Part shown: piece by piece, positions 6,056-10,804 of the stretch
Layout: each line of letters opens with the position of its first letter
How positions within the stretch are numbered: position 1 is the stretch's first letter
Assembly (NCBI GenBank): GCA_023430145.1
Contig: JAEZCD010000355.1
Span: 1-10,804 of the forward strand
DNA: 10,804 nt
DNA from: Pseudomonadota bacterium
GTDB taxonomy: Bacteria; Pseudomonadota; Alphaproteobacteria; Rhizobiales; Methylopilaceae
Direction of reading: 5' to 3'
Translations under genes and position numbers: made by a program
Notes under the pieces: generated by a model
Told to the model about the DNA's origin: nothing
The model's database searches: none
Seen by the model: only the letters and a program-made list of their open reading frames with translations

Positions 6056-7005
6056 GCGGCACCGTCACCGCGCATTCCGTCGTCGAGCCGTCGCGGACCA
6101 CCCAGCGCATCGCCGGCACGCTGATCGTGCTCTATGCGATCGTCACCATGGTGCCGCTCGTCTGGATCCTGATGACGAGCTTCAAGTCGCCGCCGGACTC
6201 GATCTCCTATCCGCCGAAGGTGATCTTCCAGCCGACGCTCGAGGGCTACTGCAACCTGTTGACGACGCGCTCGCGGCAGACGCCGGAATACCTCGCGAGC
6301 CTGCCGCCGCCGAGCGGCACCTGCGAGCAGATCGCCCGCGACCGCAACATGGTGATCGTCTCGGAATCGAAGTTCATCCCGCGCTTCTGGAACTCGATCG
6401 TCATCGCCTTCGGCTCGACCGCGCTCGCGGTCATCCTCGGCACGCTCGCGGCGTACGGCTTCTCGCGCTTCAAGGTGCCGCTGAAGGACGACCTCCTGTT
6501 CTTCATCCTGTCGACGCGCATGATGCCGCCGATCGCCGTCGCGATCCCGATCTTCCTCATGTATCGCGAGCTCGGCCTGCAGGACACCAAGCTCGGCATG
6601 ATCCTGCTCTACACGGCCGTCAACGTCTCGCTCGCCGTCTGGCTGCTGAAAGGCTTCATCGACGAGATCCCGCGCGAATACGAGGAGGCGGCGATGATCG
6701 ACGGCTACACGCGGCTGCAGGCGTTCCGGAAGGTGGTGCTTCCCCAGGCCGCGACCGGCATCGCCGCGACCGCCATCTTCTGCCTGATCTTCGCCTGGAA
6801 CGAATACGCCTTCGCCGTGCTGCTCACGTCCGGCGAGGCGCAGACCGCGCCGCCCTTCATCCCGATCATCATCGGCGAGGGCGGCCAGGACTGGCCGGCG
6901 GTGGCCGCCGGCACGACGCTGTTCCTGATCCCGATCGTCGTCTTCACGGTGCTCTTGAGAAAGCACCTCTTGCGCGGCATCACCTTCGGCGCGGTGCGCA
7001 AATGA
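6052..7005 (+). CDS. ABC transporter permease, MalG-like, with enlarged first periplasmic loop
   Basis: Second channel subunit, 317 residues. It starts at ATG 6052 in a 4-bp ATGA overlap with the previous stop, so translation is probably coupled; upstream sequence in this frame is a shadow of permease 1. Membrane helices lie at about 20-44, 113-136, 148-171, 182-202, 232-252 and 283-302. The EAA loop is canonical: EAA at 212-214 and Gly218 (EEAAMIDGYTRLQAFRKVVLP). Helix 3 is followed by IFLMYRELGLQDT and helix 5 contains AWNEYAFAVLL, as in CUT1 MalG proteins. The loop between helices 1 and 2 (about 45-112) is longer than usual in MalG-like proteins, with Cys67 and Cys91 that could form a periplasmic disulfide. 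It presumably pairs with the upstream permease. Confidence 0.94.
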   Translation: MSGTVTAHSVVEPSRTTQRIAGTLIVLYAIVTMVPLVWILMTSFKSPPDSISYPPKVIFQPTLEGYCNLLTTRSRQTPEYLASLPPPSGTCEQIARDRNMVIVSESKFIPRFWNSIVIAFGSTALAVILGTLAAYGFSRFKVPLKDDLLFFILSTRMMPPIAVAIPIFLMYRELGLQDTKLGMILLYTAVNVSLAVWLLKGFIDEIPREYEEAAMIDGYTRLQAFRKVVLPQAATGIAATAIFCLIFAWNEYAFAVLLTSGEAQTAPPFIPIIIGEGGQDWPAVAAGTTLFLIPIVVFTVLLRKHLLRGITFGAVRK

Positions 7006-7022
7006 GCGGGGCTCTTCTGTTT

Positions 7023-7068
7023 CCCTCTCCCAGGGGGAGAGGGTGCCCGCGGAGCGGGCGGGTGAGGG
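7023..7068 (+). repeat. Double-hairpin palindromic repeat, copy C
   Basis: Same orientation as copies A and D, from which it differs at two positions. One is in the stem-1 loop and one changes the stem-2 loop from GAA to GGA. Both changes leave the stems intact. It begins 18 bp after the permease 2 stop codon. Confidence 0.85.
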
Positions 7069-7077
7069 GTCCTCTTC

Positions 7078-7123
7078 CCCTCTCCCAAGGGGAGAGGGTG
7101 CCCGCGAAGCGGGCGGGTGAGGG
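7078..7123 (+). repeat. Double-hairpin palindromic repeat, copy D
   Basis: Identical over 46 bp to copy A at 4937-4982 and separated by 9 bp from copy C, forming a direct tandem. Exact identity at two places in one operon suggests recent spread or gene conversion. Confidence 0.85.
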
Positions 7124-7154
7124 GGTACGGTGTATCGGCTATCAGCGCCGTACG

Positions 7155-7200
7155 CCCTCATCCGGCCGCTTCGCGGCCACCTTCTCCCCTCGGGAGAAGG
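7155..7200 (-). repeat. Double-hairpin palindromic repeat, copy E (inverted, diverged)
   Basis: On the opposite strand stem 1 is CCTTCTCCC / GGGAGAAGG and stem 2 is GGCCGC / GCGGCC around GAA, then GGATGAGGG. Relative to the other copies both stems changed in a paired way, so the fold is preserved although the sequence is not. Confidence 0.75.
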
Positions 7201-7210
7201 AAGCGGGAGC

Positions 7211-7232
7211 CACCCTCTCCCCCGGGGAGAGG
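7211..7232 (-). repeat. Half copy F of the palindromic repeat (stem 1 only)
   Basis: CACCCTCTCC followed by the GGGGAGAGG arm reproduces stem 1 and the linking TG of the element on the opposite strand, without stem 2. It sits directly upstream of the ribosome site of the next gene and may affect translation initiation there. Confidence 0.6.
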
Positions 7233-7249
7233 AGGATCGGAGCGTCAGC

Positions 7250-7456
7250 ATGACCCCTCCCTCTCCCGCCCCCGAGGCGCCCGCCAAATCGCGCTGGACG
7301 CCGCGCCGCATCGGCGAGGGCGTCGCGGTCGCGTTGATCGCGGCCGGCGTCGTCATGCTGATGCAGCCGATCTCGATCGAGCTCTACGGCTGGTCCTTCG
7401 CCGTCACGCTGACCGGCACGGTGCTGTTCATGGTCGGCTCCAAGCTTCCGGGTTAG
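7250..7456 (+). CDS. Small two-helix membrane protein within the transport operon
   Basis: A 68-residue protein of no family I recognise. The N-terminal 20 residues are Pro/Ala-rich then basic (KSRWTPRR, 13-20), expected in the cytoplasm. Two hydrophobic segments follow at about 24-41 (VAVALIAAGVVMLMQPI) and 47-65 (GWSFAVTLTGTVLFMVGS), joined by a short loop. This predicts a small helical hairpin in the inner membrane. ATG 7250 is chosen because GGAG (7239-7242) lies seven nt upstream; the frame extends back to 7130 only through repeat DNA. The stop is four bases before the first ATPase start. Its position between permeases and ATPases suggests an accessory subunit of the transporter. Rhizobial glycerol (glp) operons also contain a small membrane protein (DUF2160), but I see no sequence match to it. 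Confidence 0.75.
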   Translation: MTPPSPAPEAPAKSRWTPRRIGEGVAVALIAAGVVMLMQPISIELYGWSFAVTLTGTVLFMVGSKLPG

Positions 7457-7460
7457 CGCG

Positions 7461-8564
7461 ATGGCGACGATCGAGGTCAAGCAGCTGCGCAAGGAGTTCG
7501 GCGACTTCGTCGCGGTGAAGGAGTCGAGCTTCACCGTCGCCGACGGCACCTTCTTCTGCCTGCTCGGCCCCTCCGGCTGCGGCAAGACGACGACGCTGCG
7601 CATGATCGCCGGGCTGGAGCTGCCGACCTCCGGCCAGATCCGGCTCGCCGGCGAGGACGTCACCTTCAAGCGCGCCTCCGAGCGCGACATCGCCTTCGTC
7701 TTCCAGCTGTTCGCGCTCTACCCGCACATGAACGTGCGCAAGAACATCGCCTATCCGCTGCAGAACGTGCGCCTGCCGCGGGCGGAGATCGACCGCCGCG
7801 TCGCCGAGGCGGCGCGGATCCTGCGCATCACCCATCTGCTCGACCGCTCGGTCGGCGGCCTCGCGGCCGGCGACCGGCAGCGCGTCGCGCTCGGCCGGGC
7901 GATCGTCCGCGAGCCGGCCGCCTTCATGATGGACGAGCCGCTCGGCGCGCTCGACTCCGAGTTCCGGCATGTGATGTGCGGCGAGCTGCGCGGCCTGCAC
8001 GACAGGCTGAAGGCGACCACCGTTTACGTCACGCACGACCAGCTCGAGGCGATGTCGATGGGCGACGTCATCGCCATCATGAACAACGGCGTCGTCGAGC
8101 AGGTCGGCACGCCGAAGGAGGTCTACGACCGTCCCGCGAGCATGTTCGTCGCCGACTTCATCGGCTCGCCGCCGATGAACCTGCTCGCCTTCGGCGGCAA
8201 GCTCGCGCGCGGCGACCGCAGCATCACCATCGGCGAGGGCGTGCAGCCGGTGCCGGAGGTCGGCGAGGACATGCCGGAGGGCGACTACGTGCTCGGCGCC
8301 CGGCCCGAGCACATGCGGCTCGCCGACGACGGGCCGATCCGCGGCGTCGTCTACGGCTCGGAATATCTCGGCACGACGCAGATCGTCACCATCGACACCC
8401 CGCACGGTGCCGCCCGCGCCCGCCTCTCGGCCGACCTCTATCTGCGGCCCGGCGAGCAGGTCGGGCTGCGGCTCGTGCCCGAGCGCCTGTCGATCTTCGA
8501 CAAGGCCACCGGCCGCGCCATCCGCACCGCGCTGCACACAGAGGCTGGAGGCGCGCATGGCTGA
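7461..8564 (+). CDS. ABC transporter ATPase 1 (CUT1/MalK-like) with degenerate signature motif
   Basis: Cytoplasmic ATPase subunit of 367 residues. The nucleotide-binding domain (1-235) has Walker A GPSGCGKTT (36-44), Q-loop Gln82 (FVFQLFALYP), Walker B with Asp158-Glu159 (FMMDEPLGALD) and H-loop His192 (YVTHDQ). The ABC signature, LSGGQ in almost all relatives, is LAAGD (134-138) here, followed by a normal RQRVALGRA helix. A regulatory TOBE/OB-type domain occupies about 240-367 (GARPEHMRL at 291-299). Its length is normal for MalK-type proteins. ATG 7461 follows the small gene by four bases. The stop overlaps the start of ATPase 2 by 8 bp. Two non-identical ATPases in one operon, with a single permease pair, imply a heterodimer, as known for the rhizobial glycerol transporter (GlpS/GlpT). 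The altered signature would make one of the two ATP sites non-standard. Confidence 0.93.
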   Translation: MATIEVKQLRKEFGDFVAVKESSFTVADGTFFCLLGPSGCGKTTTLRMIAGLELPTSGQIRLAGEDVTFKRASERDIAFVFQLFALYPHMNVRKNIAYPLQNVRLPRAEIDRRVAEAARILRITHLLDRSVGGLAAGDRQRVALGRAIVREPAAFMMDEPLGALDSEFRHVMCGELRGLHDRLKATTVYVTHDQLEAMSMGDVIAIMNNGVVEQVGTPKEVYDRPASMFVADFIGSPPMNLLAFGGKLARGDRSITIGEGVQPVPEVGEDMPEGDYVLGARPEHMRLADDGPIRGVVYGSEYLGTTQIVTIDTPHGAARARLSADLYLRPGEQVGLRLVPERLSIFDKATGRAIRTALHTEAGGAHG

Positions 8565-9588
8565 CGTCGAGCTTTCGGGCGTCTCCAAGCGCTTCGGCGA
8601 CGTCCAGGCCGTCGCCGATCTCAGCCTCGCCATGCCGGACGGGGAGTTCTTCGTGCTGCTCGGCCCGACCGGCGTCGGCAAGACGACGACGCTGCGCCTC
8701 GTCGCCGGGCTCGAGGCGCCCGAGGCGGGCACGATCCGCATCGGCGGCCGCGACGTCACCCGCGCCGGGCCGGCCGAGCGCGACGTCGCCTTCGTCTTCC
8801 AGCAGTATTCGCTCTATCCGCATTTGTCGGTCTACGACAACCTCGCCTTCCCGCTGCGCTCGCCGCTCCGCAAGACGCCCGAGGATCAGATCCGCAAGCG
8901 CGTCACCGAGATCGCGCGCATGCTGCGCATCGAGGACAAGCTCGCCAATTCGGCGACGCGCCTCTCCGGCGGCCAGATGCAGCGCGTCGCCATCGGCCGC
9001 GCGCTCGTGCGCCGGCCGGCGATCTTCCTGATGGACGAGCCGCTCTCCTCGCTCGACGCCAAGCTGCGCGCGGAGCTGCGGCTCGAGCTGAAGCGCATCC
9101 ATACCGAGCTCGGCGCGACCATCCTCTACGTCACGCACGACCAGATCGAGGCCATGACGATGGCGAACCGGATCGGCGTCATGGACGCCGGCCGGCTCGT
9201 GCAGGTCGGCACGCCGCGCGAGATCTACCAGGATCCGGCGACCGCGTATGTGGCGACGCGGCTCGGCCAGCCCGGCGTCAACCTCTTGCCGCGCAGCCTG
9301 TTCCCGGACACGCCGGCTCCCGCGGCCGCGGTGACGATCGGTGCCCGCACCGAGAACCTCCTCCTCAAGCGCGCCAACGGCAAGGCGAGCGGCCCGGTGG
9401 GCGCGGTGTCCTGGATCGAGCATCTCGGCGACCAGAACCACCTGCACGTCAAGCTCGACGGGACCGAGTTCGTCATCCTCGCCGACCCGGACAGCGACCT
9501 CGAGGTCGGCGAGGCGGTCGAGATCGAGCTCACGCGGCCCCTGTTCTTCGGCGCCGACGGCGACCGCATCCGGGGTGGCGCGGCATGA
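8557..9588 (+). CDS. ABC transporter ATPase 2 (CUT1/MalK-like), canonical motifs
   Basis: Partner ATPase, 343 residues. Walker A is GPTGVGKTT (36-44), Q-loop Gln82 (FVFQQYSLYPH), signature LSGGQ (136-140), Walker B Asp160-Glu161 (FLMDEPLSSLDAKLR) and H-loop His194. All are canonical apart from Val40 in place of the usual Cys in Walker A. The C-terminal domain (about 240-343) is a TOBE-like module shorter than that of ATPase 1, with VTIGARTENLLL in place of the usual IGIRPEH-type segment. GGAGG (8547-8551) five nt before ATG 8557 gives a strong ribosome site inside the end of the previous gene. In a heterodimer its Walker A would face the LAAGD signature of ATPase 1, while its own LSGGQ completes the other site. 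The stop overlaps a downstream ATG as ATGA (9585-9588). Confidence 0.94.
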   Translation: MADVELSGVSKRFGDVQAVADLSLAMPDGEFFVLLGPTGVGKTTTLRLVAGLEAPEAGTIRIGGRDVTRAGPAERDVAFVFQQYSLYPHLSVYDNLAFPLRSPLRKTPEDQIRKRVTEIARMLRIEDKLANSATRLSGGQMQRVAIGRALVRRPAIFLMDEPLSSLDAKLRAELRLELKRIHTELGATILYVTHDQIEAMTMANRIGVMDAGRLVQVGTPREIYQDPATAYVATRLGQPGVNLLPRSLFPDTPAPAAAVTIGARTENLLLKRANGKASGPVGAVSWIEHLGDQNHLHVKLDGTEFVILADPDSDLEVGEAVEIELTRPLFFGADGDRIRGGAA

Positions 9589-9781
9589 GGCTGGGCTTCG
9601 ACCGCCTCCCGTGGAGGACGCGTGCCGGGCAGCCTGCCCGGGCGTATCTGGCGCGACCTCTTCGACGAGCCAGCGCACGTCTATCGCGGTGCGCAACAGC
9701 TCGTCCATGCCGGATGGAGGGCCGCGTGACCGCCAAAGCCGCCGGCACGGCAATCCTCGCGCAGGGTCGGAGCCGCGCTCG
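9589..9781 (+). other. Short region of ambiguous small reading frames before dhaK
   Basis: A frame from ATG 9585 (ATGA overlap with the ATPase 2 stop) to TGA 9783-9785 (ATGA overlap with the dhaK start) would encode 66 residues. Its middle is Arg/Ala-rich, like an off-frame shadow. The +1 frame, 9622-9729, is more protein-like. GTG 9726 also has GGAGG five nt upstream but opens only 19 codons. The pattern fits a decayed gene with compensating frameshifts, a leader peptide, or plain spacer. I cannot decide which. Confidence 0.45.
9622..9729 (+). CDS. Possible 35-residue peptide or gene remnant
   Basis: The GTG at 9622 is preceded by GGAGG (9613-9617) with a 4-nt gap. The frame encodes PGSLPGRIWRDLFDEP, then AHVYRGAQQLVHAGWRAA and a stop. 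Third codon positions are about 80% G or C and the residue mix is balanced, unlike the overlapping 66-residue frame. I recognise no family. It may be a true short gene or the in-frame scrap of a lost gene that once stood between ATPase 2 and dhaK. The evidence is weak. Confidence 0.3.
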   Translation: MPGSLPGRIWRDLFDEPAHVYRGAQQLVHAGWRAA

Positions 9782-10804
9782 ATGAAGAAACTGATCAACG
9801 ATCCGCGTTTCGTCGTCCGCGAGATGCTGGAGGGCATGGTCGACACGTCGGCCGGGCTGGCGCTGCTGGAGGACGAGCAGGTCGTCGTCCGCGCCGATGC
9901 CTCGGCCGACGAGGTCGCCATCATCTCCGGCGGCGGCAGCGGCCACGAGCCGGCGCATGTCGGCTATATCGGCCCCGGCATGCTCGCGGCGGCCGTCGTC
10001 GGCGACGTCTTCACCTCGCCGAGCGTCGATGCGGTCCTCGCCGCGATCCGCTGCGTCGCCGGTGAGAAGGGCGTGCTGCTGATCGTCAAGAACTATACCG
10101 GCGACCGGCTCAATTTCGGCTTGGCGGCCGAGCTGGCCCGCGCCGAAGGAATCGCCGTCGAGATGGTGATCGTCGGCGACGACGTGGCGCTGCGCGGCAA
10201 GGTGCCGCTCGAGCGGCGCCGCGGCATCGCCGGAACGGTGCTCGTCCACAAGCTCGCCGGTGCCGCGGCGGCGGCCGGGGCAAGTCTCGCCGAGACCGCC
10301 GAGATCGCCCGGCGGGCCGCGGCCGACGTGCGCAGCATGGGGGTCGGCATCGGCCTCTGCACCGTTCCGGCCGCCGGCAAGGCGGGCTACGAGCTCGGCG
10401 ACGACGAGATCGAGCTCGGCCTCGGCATCCATGGCGAGAAGGGGGCGTTGCGGACCAGGGCGCTGCCGGCCGACGCGCTCGTGGACACGCTGCTCGAGTC
10501 GATCCTCGACGACCTCGGCGCCGGTGCCGGGACACCGGTCGCGCTGCTCGTGAACGGGCTCGGCGGAACGCCGGACATGGAGCTCGCCATCGTCATGCGG
10601 CGCGCGCTCGCGAGTCTGCGGGCGCGCGAGCTTACCGTCGAGCGCGCCTTCATGGGCGACTTCATGACGGCGCTCGAGATGCCCGGATTCTCGCTGTCGG
10701 TGCTGCCGGTGGACGAGGAGCGCCTGCGGCTGCTCGACGGCCCGACCGGGGCGCCCGCCTGGCCGAGGGCCGCGCCGCTGTCGGCGCCGCGCAGGATCGT
10801 GCGC
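9782..10804 (+). CDS. dhaK: Dihydroxyacetone kinase family, DhaK domain (partial, runs off the right edge)
   Basis: The first 341 residues are present with no stop before the window ends. The start MKKLINDP, GGGSGHE (50-56), KNYTGDRLNF (103-112), a RRRGIAGTV segment, CTVPAAGK and LGLGIHGEKG (211-220) follow the E. coli DhaK plan. His217 corresponds to the His218 that binds the ketose covalently in E. coli, and His55 and Asp108 correspond to His56 and Asp109. The substrate-binding half therefore looks intact. The ADP/ATP-binding DhaL part would follow, either fused or as a separate gene, so PTS-dependent and ATP-dependent types cannot be told apart here. Family members phosphorylate dihydroxyacetone, D- or L-erythrulose, or 3-oxo-isoapionate. 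GGAG (9769-9772) lies nine nt before ATG 9782. Its place behind the transporter suggests it acts on a ketose derived from the imported compound. Confidence 0.93.
   Translation, partial: MKKLINDPRFVVREMLEGMVDTSAGLALLEDEQVVVRADASADEVAIISGGGSGHEPAHVGYIGPGMLAAAVVGDVFTSPSVDAVLAAIRCVAGEKGVLLIVKNYTGDRLNFGLAAELARAEGIAVEMVIVGDDVALRGKVPLERRRGIAGTVLVHKLAGAAAAAGASLAETAEIARRAAADVRSMGVGIGLCTVPAAGKAGYELGDDEIELGLGIHGEKGALRTRALPADALVDTLLESILDDLGAGAGTPVALLVNGLGGTPDMELAIVMRRALASLRARELTVERAFMGDFMTALEMPGFSLSVLPVDEERLRLLDGPTGAPAWPRAAPLSAPRRIVR

Larger units (their letters stand above)
7006..7249. other. Repeat-filled gap between permease 2 and the small membrane protein
   Basis: This 244-bp stretch has no supported gene. 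It consists largely of three full double-hairpin elements (C and D direct, E inverted) plus a half-element F, with short spacers. It ends in GGAG (7239-7242), the ribosome site of the next gene. The frame running from 7130 into that gene is open only because repeats lack stops; it does not represent an N-terminal extension. Confidence 0.7.

Noticed and set aside
4937..7232. Possible CRISPR array from regularly repeated sequence
   Set aside because: Repeats are palindromic, in both orientations, with irregular short gaps and no unique spacers of constant length.
7130..7249. 40-codon extension of the small membrane protein
   Set aside because: It translates palindromic repeat DNA. ATG 7250 has a proper ribosome site.
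8386..9924. Leftward frame of 512 codons opposite ATPase 2 and the start of dhaK
   Set aside because: Antisense shadow of two clearly recognised genes.

Overview
The window looks like a high-GC alphaproteobacterial chromosome, most likely Hyphomicrobiales (Rhizobiales). This rests on the strong G/C third-position bias, the rhizobial-style solute transport operon, and dispersed palindromes of the kind common in that order. No rRNA, tRNA, CRISPR or transposase gene is visible, so the genus cannot be fixed.

Left part (1-3123). A lone leftward gene (153-878) encodes a peptidoglycan-binding plus cysteine amidase/peptidase protein of the TIGR02594 endolysin type. It is divergent from a rightward gene (1090-3123) for a soluble class III nucleotidyl cyclase. 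The cyclase carries three PAS-like sensor modules, the first two being a recent 381-bp tandem duplication. A good sigma-70-type promoter at 994-1023 lies inside the longest reading frame and argues for the GTG start at 1090.

Middle gap (3124-3554). No gene is seen. It holds a dispersed imperfect palindrome and then an AT-rich island with three copies of an ACTAAAC-type half-site. This island probably controls the operon that follows.

Right part (3555-10804). One rightward operon: periplasmic sugar/polyol-binding protein, two MalF/MalG-type permeases, a 68-residue two-helix membrane protein, two different ATPases, a 193-bp stretch of doubtful small reading frames, and a dihydroxyacetone-kinase-family DhaK gene that runs off the right edge. 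The parts suggest import of a short polyol or ketose followed by phosphorylation of a C3-C4 ketose (dihydroxyacetone, erythrulose or similar). The substrate cannot be read from sequence.

Two clusters of 46-bp double-hairpin palindromes sit inside this operon, one after the binding-protein gene and one before the small membrane protein. Their stems vary by compensatory changes. The most unusual points are the degenerate ABC signature (LAAGD) in only one of the two ATPases, the enlarged cysteine-containing loop in permease 2, the operator island, and the odd region just before dhaK.
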